Assembly: GCA_021740745.1 (NCBI GenBank)
Contig: JAIOZF010000008.1
Span: 1 to 57,237, forward strand
Reading direction: 5' to 3'
Length of the DNA: 57,237 nucleotides
Source of the DNA: Crocinitomicaceae bacterium
GTDB taxonomy: Bacteria > Bacteroidota > Bacteroidia > Flavobacteriales_D > Crocinitomicaceae
A model generated the notes under the pieces. It did no database searches. It was not told where the DNA came from and was given only the letters and a program-made list of their open reading frames with translations. The stretch's first letter is position 1; each line of letters begins with the position of its first letter. Below, one piece after another: positions 8,417 through 16,141 of the stretch. The position numbers were made by a program, and so were the translations under genes.

Positions 8417-9295
8417 TTAAATCTTAACAGGAGTAAGGGTGTAGCCTTTTTGTTCCAATAAACGAATGACACCTTTTGGTCCACCAAGGTGACCAGCACC
8501 AACGGCAATAAATAATTTTTCTTTCTTCGCCATTTCCTCAATCATGGGGATCCAACGTTCGTTGCGGTCATCTAAAATTGTTGCTTGGTCCTCGGTAATT
8601 GTTCCGCCTTCTTCTTGAATCATTAAGTACAATGAATCGACGTTTTGACCTTGATACAACTTTTGCATTTTCTGTGTGACTTCAATGCCTTTCTTCGGAT
8701 CACGAATGGTTTCCATCACCATTTCTGTTTGCTGTTCCTTGGTCATTTTATCGAAGATGCCCATTTGCTCAGCAATGGTTTCAAATCCTGCAATGGTAAT
8801 GTCGTTTTCTCGGGCAATTTTTTCAAAACTCATCTCGTACGATTCTGTTTTTCCCATGAAATGAATTTGTGTCGCCATCTGCACAACTACAAAAGGTTTC
8901 ATTTTTGACATGGTCTTCGTGAATGCTTCTTCACTCATATTGAGTTCTGCTTTCGCCCAAACTAAGATAGAATCCATTTGTTCCTTGCTAAAATAATCGG
9001 CAAATGTTCCATCTGTCAAGGTAACATATTTCAAAGCTTCTAGTTGATTGGGAAGTCCAGCCAATTCCATCACCAACTTATCGGTTTTCTTGACGATTTT
9101 CTCCAGTTTATCAGGGAATATGAAATATTGCTTCTCAATCAAATGCATTGTTCCAAAAAGATAAGATCCTTTTTGAATTCCTGGACCTTCAATTTTCCAG
9201 AGCAATGAACTTTCTTGCATTGGAAATGCCGTTGTTGCTTGTGAAAATCCAACTAAGGCAATGAAAAACGAGAGAAGTGATAAAATAAATTTCAT
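8417..9295 (-). CDS. TraB/GumN-family protein
   Basis: 292 residues with a signal peptide ([19 protein letters not shown]). The family hallmark is the N-terminal SSLLWKIEGPGIQKGSYLFG followed by TMHLI near residue 50, and the C-terminal FIAVGAGHLGGPKGVIRLLE. These carry the paired Gly/His motifs of the TraB/PrgY/GumN superfamily (Tiki-like), some members of which are metal-dependent peptidases. It is likely periplasmic. The start ATG shares one base with the stop of the methyltransferase gene (TAATG), a sign of translational coupling. Substrate unknown. Confidence 0.88.
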   Translation of the reverse strand: MKFILSLLSFFIALVGFSQATTAFPMQESSLLWKIEGPGIQKGSYLFGTMHLIEKQYFIFPDKLEKIVKKTDKLVMELAGLPNQLEALKYVTLTDGTFADYFSKEQMDSILVWAKAELNMSEEAFTKTMSKMKPFVVVQMATQIHFMGKTESYEMSFEKIARENDITIAGFETIAEQMGIFDKMTKEQQTEMVMETIRDPKKGIEVTQKMQKLYQGQNVDSLYLMIQEEGGTITEDQATILDDRNERWIPMIEEMAKKEKLFIAVGAGHLGGPKGVIRLLEQKGYTLTPVKI

Positions 9296-10005
9296 TATTC
9301 AAAAGTGATTTCAGCTAAATAACTGTCTTCTTGTTCGAATACACGAACAGCTTTCATTCCAACGTTTTTAGCCGCTTTAAACAAATTATCAAAATCAACA
9401 TATAACCAGTCGAACCAAGGACCAGTTTCTTTTTTGTACTTCATTTGAAAACGGAAGTTGCCATAATATTCGGTGTTCAAATTCACCCAAAGCGCTCCAT
9501 CTTCATCTTCGTATAAGTAACGAATGTCAGAAGAGTCACATAAAATTTTTCCACTTGGCTTCAAAAGTGATTTTGCGTGCGAAAGTGTTTTTTCCAAGTT
9601 AGCCAAGGTTCCTGCAATTCCAATTCCGTTCATTAACATCAAAACAGTATCAAAATCTGTCTCGTTGAAGTTTTCAAATGCTATTTTCTTCGCATTCAAT
9701 CCCTGCTTTTTCATGTGGTCAACTGCCCCTTGTGAAATATCAATTGCCGTAACATCGAAGGCATTTTCAGACAATTCAAGTGCGTGTGATCCAGCACCAG
9801 CACCAACGTCTAATACTTTTCCTTTGCAACGACTCAAGGCAATAAGCTCTAATTCGGGCATTTCATCTGCGTTTCTGAACAATACTTCAACTGGAATAAT
9901 GTCATCTTCGCAAATATCTGAGCATACGATAATGTCAGTTGGTTTTTTAGTTGCAGCATAATCTAAAATCGCTGCACCAATTGGATCTCCTTGAGTTGGA
10001 TTCAT
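9295..10005 (-). CDS. Class I SAM-dependent methyltransferase
   Basis: 236 residues, cytoplasmic. The SAM-binding motif I is [16 protein letters not shown] near residue 85, followed by the acidic end of strand 2 ([15 protein letters not shown]) and motif IV-like [15 protein letters not shown]. The rest resembles small-molecule methyltransferases of the UbiE type, without a substrate-specific signature I can name. It is coupled to the TraB/GumN gene by a TAATG overlap and begins 3 bases after the pRiA4b-like gene. Confidence 0.88.
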   Translation of the reverse strand: MNPTQGDPIGAAILDYAATKKPTDIIVCSDICEDDIIPVEVLFRNADEMPELELIALSRCKGKVLDVGAGAGSHALELSENAFDVTAIDISQGAVDHMKKQGLNAKKIAFENFNETDFDTVLMLMNGIGIAGTLANLEKTLSHAKSLLKPSGKILCDSSDIRYLYEDEDGALWVNLNTEYYGNFRFQMKYKKETGPWFDWLYVDFDNLFKAAKNVGMKAVRVFEQEDSYLAEITFE

Positions 10006-10008
10006 AAA

Positions 10009-10563
10009 TTAATATTGGTAATCATCAAAATTGGAAAAATCATCTTCGGAAATGTCGTCGTCGAAATCATCAAATCCGAAATCATCTTCATCATCGTGTT
10101 CGTCTTCTTCACCTGCAAATAATTGCTCACTTGCAATACGCGAATCTTCTGGTGGTGCCATTCCCATTGCTAACAGTACTTCTGGTCCAGCAGCAGGATC
10201 ATTTTTGTCGTAACCTATCAATTCAATTAAGAAAATCCACATACGCATGAAATCGTACACGAGGATGAATTTTTGATCTGGTTCTTCTAAAAAATCCTTA
10301 ATAATGGCATCTTTCATAACATTTGGTAATGAATCAACATCATCGTCGCCGTAGGTCATATCCATCAAATTGATTTCATGGCCTTTGTCCCAACTGTCGT
10401 TTGACACATAGAAACTAGCTATTTCATCTCCTGTAAAGCGAAATGAAGAAACAATTGCCTTGAAAAAGGACTCAAAATTATCTGTGTCACTTATGAAAAT
10501 ATCTCTAAAAATCTCTTCGTTCTTCTCAGAATCCAAGAGCACTCTAAATTTCAATCCAGCCAT
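10009..10563 (-). CDS. pRiA4b ORF-3-like protein
   Basis: 184 residues. The body (residues 1-130) fits the plasmid pRiA4b ORF-3 family (FRDIFISDTDNFESFFKAIV, then FYVSNDSWDKGHEINLMDM and FILVYDFMRMWIFLIELIGY). The last 35 residues are a strongly acidic tail of Asp, Glu and Phe. Members are widespread in Bacteroidota without a known function. Although the name comes from a plasmid, here it sits in a chromosomal housekeeping run between cca and a methyltransferase gene, so it is not evidence of a mobile element. Confidence 0.75.
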   Translation of the reverse strand: MAGLKFRVLLDSEKNEEIFRDIFISDTDNFESFFKAIVSSFRFTGDEIASFYVSNDSWDKGHEINLMDMTYGDDDVDSLPNVMKDAIIKDFLEEPDQKFILVYDFMRMWIFLIELIGYDKNDPAAGPEVLLAMGMAPPEDSRIASEQLFAGEEDEHDDEDDFGFDDFDDDISEDDFSNFDDYQY

Positions 10564-10598
10564 GATTGCTTTCTAGTTAATAAGATGTAAAATTAAAA

Positions 10599-12035
10599 TT
10601 ATTCAGCGAAAGAGGGTGCAAGAACTATTGATAATCCCAATTCCTTGCCCAATTGCAACATATATTCGATTGCTTCTTTGCTTTCGTTTGGAATTTCTCC
10701 TTCTAAAATAGCCTCTTTGATTCGCGATTTAATGACACCAACTTCATTGCAAGGTCCTAAACCAAAGGTTGTCATCACCAATTCACCCGATACTGGCGGC
10801 TGAAAATTGCGAATGCGGTCTTTTTCTTCAACAGCCTTTAATTTTTCGGTAACAATTTCAAAGTTCTTCTTGTATTTCTTGACTTTGAATTCATTCTTGG
10901 AAGTAATATCGGCGTTACACAAAGTCATTAAGTCTTCAATGTCATCTCCTGCTTCACTCAATAATCTACGAATAGCAGAATCTGTCACAGAACCTTTTAC
11001 CAAGGCAATTGGACGTAAGTGCAGGCGCACCAATTTCTCAACGTACTTCATTTTGTGGTCCAAAGGAAGTTTCAAGCGTTTAAAAATGCGCGACACCCAA
11101 CGAGCACCCATGTCTTCGTGTCCGTGAAATGTCCAGCCAATTTCTGGATCAAAGCGCTTCGTCGGTGGTTTAGCAATATCATGCAGAATCGCTGACCATC
11201 GAAGCCAAAGGTTGTCACTGTTTTGAGCAACATTGTCCAAAACCTCAAGCGTATGGTAAAAATTATCTTTGTGTGCTTTGCCATCAATCGTTTCAACACC
11301 TTGCAGTGCGACCATTTCTGGAAAAAACTGGTGCAATAATTTAGTAGCGTAGAGCAATTGAAAACCACGTGAAGGAACTGGACTCAAAATAATTTTATTT
11401 ACTTCATCCATGATTCGTTCTTGCGAAATGATTTCAAGTCGCGGAGCATTATCATAAATTGCTTGCAAGCTTTTGCTTTCAATTTTAAAATCCAATTGCG
11501 TTGCAAAACGAATAGCACGCATCATTCGAAGTGGATCATCACTGTAAGTTGTATTGGGATCAAGCGGCGTTCGAATAATTCCTTTATCTAAATCATCCAA
11601 TCCATTGAAAGGATCGATGATATCACCAAACGTATCAGCATGAAGACTTATGGCTAAGGCATTAATCGTGAAATCGCGTCTTTTTTGATCTTCCTCTAAC
11701 GTTCCGTCTTCAACAATTGGCTTGCGAGAGTCTGCTCGATAGGATTCTTTTCGCGCACCAACGAATTCGACGTCTAAATCTTTGTAATTAAAATGTGCAG
11801 TACCAAAACTCTTAAAAATGGATACTTTTTTCACGCGTAAACGTTCAGCACATTCTTTTGCGAGATCCATTCCGTTTCCAACAACAACAATATCTATATC
11901 CTTGGAAGGACGTTCAAGCAATAAATCACGCACATAACCTCCGATGACAAAAGCCTGCAGATTCTTTTCCGTTACAATTTGAGATGCAACTTTGAAAACA
12001 GGATGTTTAAGGTATGAAGCGTAATTTATAGACAT
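10599..12035 (-). CDS. cca: CCA tRNA nucleotidyltransferase with HD domain
   Basis: 478 residues from the ATG at 12035. It adds or repairs the 3' CCA of tRNAs. The class II nucleotidyltransferase head is clear: FVIGGYVRDLLLERPSKDID near residue 35, with the catalytic DxD in DIDIV. Then come the RRDFTINAL motif, the PLRMMRAIRFATQL tRNA-binding helix, and an HD domain (SAILHDIAKPPTKR). An ATG 21 bases further upstream (12056) is also in frame. The downstream start is preferred because a -7 box (12041-12048) would place transcription initiation right at it. Confidence 0.95.
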   Translation of the reverse strand: MSINYASYLKHPVFKVASQIVTEKNLQAFVIGGYVRDLLLERPSKDIDIVVVGNGMDLAKECAERLRVKKVSIFKSFGTAHFNYKDLDVEFVGARKESYRADSRKPIVEDGTLEEDQKRRDFTINALAISLHADTFGDIIDPFNGLDDLDKGIIRTPLDPNTTYSDDPLRMMRAIRFATQLDFKIESKSLQAIYDNAPRLEIISQERIMDEVNKIILSPVPSRGFQLLYATKLLHQFFPEMVALQGVETIDGKAHKDNFYHTLEVLDNVAQNSDNLWLRWSAILHDIAKPPTKRFDPEIGWTFHGHEDMGARWVSRIFKRLKLPLDHKMKYVEKLVRLHLRPIALVKGSVTDSAIRRLLSEAGDDIEDLMTLCNADITSKNEFKVKKYKKNFEIVTEKLKAVEEKDRIRNFQPPVSGELVMTTFGLGPCNEVGVIKSRIKEAILEGEIPNESKEAIEYMLQLGKELGLSIVLAPSFAE

Positions 12036-12040
12036 TGGCG

Positions 12041-12048
12041 CAAATATA
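12041..12048 (-). promoter_or_regulatory. -7 box of cca, implying a leaderless mRNA
   Basis: On the minus strand the site reads TATATTTG and is followed by only five bases (CGCCA) before the ATG. In Bacteroidota transcription begins a few bases after this box, so the message would start at or next to the start codon. No TTG is present at the proper -33 distance. Confidence 0.5.
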
Positions 12049-12069
12049 ATGAACAAAGAGTAAAGAGCC

Positions 12070-12156
12070 GAGATTTGAGAACTGAGATTAGCTAAAATTC
12101 TGCCTCTGTATTATCTCTGTTCTCACAGCGAAGCGGTCTCAGTTCTATAAGATCTC
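12070..12156. repeat. Imperfect inverted repeat upstream of cca
   Basis: GAGATTTGAGAACTGAG (12070-12086) is nearly complementary to CTCAGTTCTATAAGATCTC (12138-12156), so the gap between the threonylcarbamoyl-AMP synthase gene and cca could fold into one long hairpin. The words resemble the CTCTGT-type dispersed repeats seen elsewhere in the window. The element fills the whole intergenic space. Confidence 0.55.
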
Positions 12157-12161
12157 AGAAT

Positions 12162-12716
12162 TCAGTTTCTTAGAACTTTAACCGTTCCGTCCAAATCAAT
12201 CTTAATAATCTGAGAAGGAGTGGTCATTTTTTCCTGCATGCGATCTTCTAAAACAGCATCGACCTTCGATTTTATCTGGTCGTCAATTTCGTTGAAAGTA
12301 GTTGGATTTGCCTTACCGGAAACATTAGCTGAAGTACTCACAATTGGTTTGCGAATAGAACGAATTAACTTTAAGCAAATAGGATCTTTTGTGATGCGAA
12401 TTCCAACGCTTCCATCGTCAGCGAGGACTGTTTTTGCTAAATCGTTAGCCGAAGGATAGATGATTGTCAACGGTTTTTCACTTAAATCAATTAAGTCGTA
12501 ACAAACAGGGTGGAATTCAGGAACGTATTTTTCGAGCATCGCAACGCTATCAACCAATACGATAAAACTTTTCTCATTAGGACGATTTTTAATGTCCAAT
12601 ATTTTTTGACAAGCAGCTTCATCTGTCGCGTCACAACCAAGACCCCAAATCGTATCCGTTGGGTAAAGGATCGTACCACCATTCTTTAAAACCTCAATCG
12701 TTTCGTCTATTCTCAT
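12162..12716 (-). CDS. L-threonylcarbamoyladenylate synthase (YrdC/Sua5 type)
   Basis: 184 residues, the short YrdC form without the extra Sua5 domain. It makes threonylcarbamoyl-AMP from Thr, bicarbonate and ATP, the first step of t6A37 synthesis in ANN-decoding tRNAs. The family signature is GGTILYPTDTIWGLGCDA near residue 13, with KNRPNEKSFIVLV and the PIVSTSANVSGKANPTTF loop. It lies among other tRNA maturation genes (trmD, cca) on the same strand. Confidence 0.95.
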   Translation of the reverse strand: MRIDETIEVLKNGGTILYPTDTIWGLGCDATDEAACQKILDIKNRPNEKSFIVLVDSVAMLEKYVPEFHPVCYDLIDLSEKPLTIIYPSANDLAKTVLADDGSVGIRITKDPICLKLIRSIRKPIVSTSANVSGKANPTTFNEIDDQIKSKVDAVLEDRMQEKMTTPSQIIKIDLDGTVKVLRN

Positions 12717-12753
12717 ATTTTTAACTTTAATATCTAGCTCTATTCTTTATTTA

Positions 12754-12812
12754 AACACAGAGGAAACAGAGAATAAAGAAATTATTTTTCCAGATAGGGA
12801 GGACACAGAGAC
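12754..12812. repeat. CACAGAG-type intergenic repeat
   Basis: TTTAAACACAGAGGAAACAG (12753-12772) and the related GGAGGACACAGAGACCG (12798-12814) lie in the 161-base gap between trmD and the YrdC-type gene. They match the repeat words at 7782-7801 and belong to the same dispersed family. Confidence 0.55.
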
Positions 12813-12877
12813 CGACAAGTCGGTGTTTTCTATCAACTTTCGCCTCAAGCCTATAATCTCAAGCCTAAACCCTCCGC

Positions 12878-13552
12878 CTATTTAAGCAAATCAGGTCTCC
12901 TTTCTTGCGTTCGCTTCATAGCCTCCTCTTCGCGCCATGCTTCAATTTTTGCAAAGTCGCCGGAAAGCAAAATTTCAGGAACTTTTAATCCATTGAATTC
13001 AGGTGGACGTGTATATACAGGTGGTGACAATAAATTATCTTGAAAACTATCTGTCAGCGCTGAAGTTTCATCGTTTAATACACCTGGAATCAAGCGCACA
13101 ACCGCATCAACGACAACTGCAGCAGCAAGCTCACCGCCAGATAGGACATACGATCCAATTGAAATTTCTTTGGTAATGTAATGCGTTCGCACGCGTTCAT
13201 CAACACCTTTATAGTGTCCGCACAAAATCATTAAATTCTCACTCAATGACAATTGATTGCAGGCTGCTTGTTCGAACAATTCGCCGTCAGGTGTCATGTA
13301 AATGATTTCGTCGTAGTTTCTTTCCGACTTCAACTTTTCAATGACTGCTGCAATTGGTTCAATTGACATGACCATTCCTGCACCACCACCATATTGGTAG
13401 TCGTCCACATTTTTGTGCTTATTCGTAGAATAGTCGCGTATGTTGTGAACGTGAATTTCAACATGACCTTTATCTTGGGCACGTTGCATAATCGAAGCTG
13501 AAAATGGACTTTCGAGCAATTGCGGTAAAACAGTAAGTATATCAATACGCAT
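12878..13552 (-). CDS. trmD: tRNA (guanine37-N1)-methyltransferase
   Basis: 224 residues, normal for TrmD. It methylates G37 next to the anticodon with SAM, preventing +1 frameshifts. The SPOUT trefoil-knot motifs are present: [20 protein letters not shown], then [20 protein letters not shown], and the conserved GGGAGMVM near residue 57. The start [17 protein letters not shown] is the expected N terminus. In many bacteria trmD lies with rpsP, rimM and rplS, but here it does not. Confidence 0.97.
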   Translation of the reverse strand: MRIDILTVLPQLLESPFSASIMQRAQDKGHVEIHVHNIRDYSTNKHKNVDDYQYGGGAGMVMSIEPIAAVIEKLKSERNYDEIIYMTPDGELFEQAACNQLSLSENLMILCGHYKGVDERVRTHYITKEISIGSYVLSGGELAAAVVVDAVVRLIPGVLNDETSALTDSFQDNLLSPPVYTRPPEFNGLKVPEILLSGDFAKIEAWREEEAMKRTQERRPDLLK

Positions 13553-13623
13553 AGCACAAAGTTAAGAAAATGATTGTTGATTAACTTAGAATTCCAAATT
13601 CTCCATTCCAAATCATTATTGAT

Positions 13624-13631
13624 TATTTTAG
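13624..13631 (+). promoter_or_regulatory. Possible -7 box of the M14 peptidase gene
   Basis: TATTTTAG differs by one base from TAnnTTTG and ends four bases before the ATG at 13636. If used, the mRNA would be leaderless. There is no clear -33 element. Confidence 0.3.
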
Positions 13632-13635
13632 TACC

Positions 13636-15375
13636 ATGATATTTTCAAGAATTAAAAATAAATTTTGTTCACTGAGCACAGTCTCTGCTCTCTGCTCTCT
13701 GCTCTCTGTTCAGTTTTTGAGTGCCCAATGGACCGAAAACACTTCACCAACATACCCTGAGTTGATTAACTATTTTCAACAATTGGATAAGGAACATGCG
13801 GAAGTAGAATTGTATGCAATGGGTGATTCAGACTATGGTTTGCCAATTTATGTTTGCATTGTTAATGGTTCCGGTGATTCATTGAAAACCTTTGAAAAAG
13901 CAAGAAATAATACAACGGTTTTAATTAATAATGCCATACATGCTGGAGAACCAGATGGTGTGAATGCATGTCTGATTTGGTTGGATAATTGGATTAAAAA
14001 CGGAAAAAAGACAAAGAATCTGCCTGTTATTGCCATTATTCCAGCATACAATGTGGGAGGAATGATGAATCGATCGACGAATAGTCGCGCCAATCAGGAT
14101 GGTCCAGCGGAATATGGTTTCCGTGGAAATGCTCAAAATTTAGATTTGAACCGCGATTTCATTAAGATGGATTCGAAAAACGCCTTCACTTTTGCGAAGC
14201 TTTACCATGGATTGGATCCAGATGTCTTTGTCGATACGCATGTTTCAAATGGGGCAGATTATCAATACACCTTGACGTATATTTCTTCCATGAAGGAACG
14301 TCTGGCGCCATCGATTCGTACGTTGACGTATGATCAATTGATTCCTAGTTTAACGAAGTCCTTGAAAAAGAAAAAGTGGGATTTGATTCCATACGTTGAA
14401 TTGATGAAAGAAACACCCGAGGAAGGAATTCATGCATTCAATGATTTACCAAGATATGCGATGGGTTATGCCGCTTTGTTTGATGCGATTAGTTTTACCG
14501 TTGAAACACATATGTTAAAACCTTTTCCGCAGCGCGTGAAGGCAACACACGATTTTATTGATGATTTAATAGTTTATACTTATTCAAATGCCGCAGCGAT
14601 TGAAAAAGCAAGATTGGAAGCAAGAGCACATTGGCAGAAACAAAAAACGTTTTCGTTCAAGTATGAGTTGACAGATAAAAAAGACTCCATTCAGTTCAAA
14701 GGCTTTGAGTTTTCGAAACCACTGAGTCCAGTTACAGGTTTGCCACGATTGAAATACCACCAAGACAAACCGTATACGAAGTATGTCCCTTACTATCAAA
14801 CGTATGTTCCGAAAGATTCAGCGAACATCCCAGAATACATTATTCTTGGTGGACAATGTGCTGAAGTCATTGAGCGTTTAAAGCAAAATGGGATCGCAAT
14901 GCATGTGCTTAATAATGATACATTAATTCCAATTTCAAGAGAACGTGTGGCAGAGTTTAAATCAGCTTCCAAACCCTATGAAGGACATTTTTACCACAAT
15001 CAATTGGAGTCGAATTATGAATTTGCCGACCAAGATTTCAAGAAAGGAGATATCTTGATTGATTTGAATCAATATCAACGTAATTTTATCTTGTCGGTGC
15101 TTATTTCTAGAGCAGAGGACAGTTATTTCAGATGGAATTTCTTCGATAGTTATTTGCAGCAAAAGGAATATTTCTCTCCCTATGTTTTTGAAGAAAAGGC
15201 TTTGGAAATTTTAGAACAAAAACCTTGGGTTAAAACGGAATTAGAGGAAATGAAGAAGGCAAACAAATCATTCGCGGAATCTTCCTGGGAGCAGTTGTAC
15301 TTTATTTATAAGAACAGTGATTTGTTTGAGGAAAGCTACTATTTACTTCCTATATTTATGAATACAATTGAGTAA
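13636..15375 (+). CDS. Secreted M14-family zinc carboxypeptidase
   Basis: 579 residues with a signal peptide-like start (about residues 1-31, ending VQFLSAQ). The M14 zinc site is visible: HAGE near residues 102-105 supplies His and Glu, DTHVS near 200 supplies the second His, and the FTVETH segment near 289 has the catalytic Glu position. NLDLNRDF near 170 is the usual substrate-binding stretch. It probably trims C-terminal residues from peptides outside the inner membrane. The C-terminal 250 residues are an accessory domain without a name, and there is no T9SS sorting domain. The signal peptide is encoded partly by a heptanucleotide tandem repeat (13682-13709). Confidence 0.88.
   Translation: MIFSRIKNKFCSLSTVSALCSLLSVQFLSAQWTENTSPTYPELINYFQQLDKEHAEVELYAMGDSDYGLPIYVCIVNGSGDSLKTFEKARNNTTVLINNAIHAGEPDGVNACLIWLDNWIKNGKKTKNLPVIAIIPAYNVGGMMNRSTNSRANQDGPAEYGFRGNAQNLDLNRDFIKMDSKNAFTFAKLYHGLDPDVFVDTHVSNGADYQYTLTYISSMKERLAPSIRTLTYDQLIPSLTKSLKKKKWDLIPYVELMKETPEEGIHAFNDLPRYAMGYAALFDAISFTVETHMLKPFPQRVKATHDFIDDLIVYTYSNAAAIEKARLEARAHWQKQKTFSFKYELTDKKDSIQFKGFEFSKPLSPVTGLPRLKYHQDKPYTKYVPYYQTYVPKDSANIPEYIILGGQCAEVIERLKQNGIAMHVLNNDTLIPISRERVAEFKSASKPYEGHFYHNQLESNYEFADQDFKKGDILIDLNQYQRNFILSVLISRAEDSYFRWNFFDSYLQQKEYFSPYVFEEKALEILEQKPWVKTELEEMKKANKSFAESSWEQLYFIYKNSDLFEESYYLLPIFMNTIE
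13682..13709 (+). repeat. Heptanucleotide tandem repeat inside a signal peptide
   Basis: Three perfect copies of TCTCTGC (13682-13702) and a fourth with one mismatch (TCTCTGT) lie within the signal-peptide codons of the M14 peptidase. Because 7 is not a multiple of 3, gain or loss of one unit would shift the reading frame. Confidence 0.85.
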
Positions 15376-15376
15376 T

Positions 15377-15760
15377 ATGGAACAAGTAGCAAGAGCCATT
15401 GGATTTTTAGTCTACGCTGTAGCAAGCGTCGATAATCACGTTTCGGCAGAAGAGAAGCAAAAGGTGCATCAAATTGTGAATGACAATTGGCAAGTACTTG
15501 CGGATGCCGAAGATCCTTTCGGTGTGCGAGCAATGGAATACATTGATAAAATCATGTTGGGTTTAGATGAACAACACATTGATTCCGAAAAAGCTTTTCA
15601 TTCATTCGAAGAGGTTTATCGGGCCAATTTTGAAAAATTCACTCCAGCATTGAAATCCTTCATTGTAAAGGTGTGCATAGAAACTGGTTCTGCATTCAAT
15701 CGCATGAACAAGTCTGAATTGGTGCTTATTTCACGCATAGAATTGCTTTTAAAAGATTAA
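15377..15760 (+). CDS. TerB-like small helical protein
   Basis: 127 residues from the ATG at 15377, just after the peptidase stop (TAA at 15373-15375). A TTG at 15368 is also in frame but would overlap the upstream gene. The sequence is all-helical and soluble. An early acidic pattern (VYAVASVDNHVSAEEKQKVH) resembles the metal-binding start of TerB/DjlA-like domains. The tight spacing suggests co-transcription with the peptidase. The match is by pattern only. Confidence 0.55.
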   Translation: MEQVARAIGFLVYAVASVDNHVSAEEKQKVHQIVNDNWQVLADAEDPFGVRAMEYIDKIMLGLDEQHIDSEKAFHSFEEVYRANFEKFTPALKSFIVKVCIETGSAFNRMNKSELVLISRIELLLKD

Positions 15761-15768
15761 TCACAAGT

Positions 15769-16038
15769 ATGCGTTCGCTGATTGAAATCAAGAATTTTGG
15801 GCCCAAAATGGTCGAATGGTTGAATAAGAGAAAGCACTGCTTTCGATGATCTGACATTCATGATGAAGCTGTTTTATTGAATTCAGATTACAGAACAATC
15901 AAACAAAAAATGATTGGCGCTAGTATCACCCCACATTTTTTGATGTTTTATTCAATCGAAATGGGACTCCAAGATCGCAAGTGGAATGACATTTCACCAA
16001 CCGAAAAGCAAGAATTGAAGCGTATTTTAGGGATGTAA
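15769..16038 (+). pseudogene. Decayed TfoX C-terminal-domain gene
   Basis: The first 26 codons read like the start of a TfoX C-terminal domain (LIEIKNFGPKMVEWLNK), then an in-frame TGA occurs at 15847. A neighbouring frame continues the domain as ESTAFDDLTF, and the original frame then resumes with HFLMFYSIEMGLQDRKWNDI and ends at a TAA at 16038. The pattern needs at least two small indels. Full-length relatives of this short form are about 80-90 residues, so the whole gene is present but broken. TfoX proteins link to natural competence, though stand-alone C-terminal domains are of unknown role. Confidence 0.75.
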
Positions 16039-16141
16039 ATTAGGATTCATTTCTTAGCATTCCAATTATTTCGATTTTGTCCACTCAAATCTTTTTGTAA
16101 TGAATTAGAAGCTCCGTATATTGCAGCCAAATCTTATTACG

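Noticed and set aside
10009-10563. Plasmid or insertion-sequence remnant because of the pRiA4b ORF-3 name
   Set aside because: The family is widespread on Bacteroidota chromosomes and the gene is embedded in a housekeeping run with no other mobile marks.
12036-12056. Earlier start for cca
   Set aside because: The added seven residues are not family-like and the promoter box lies within them.
13848-14136. Minus-strand ORFs inside the M14 peptidase
   Set aside because: They are antisense shadows of a well-supported coding region with no motif of their own.
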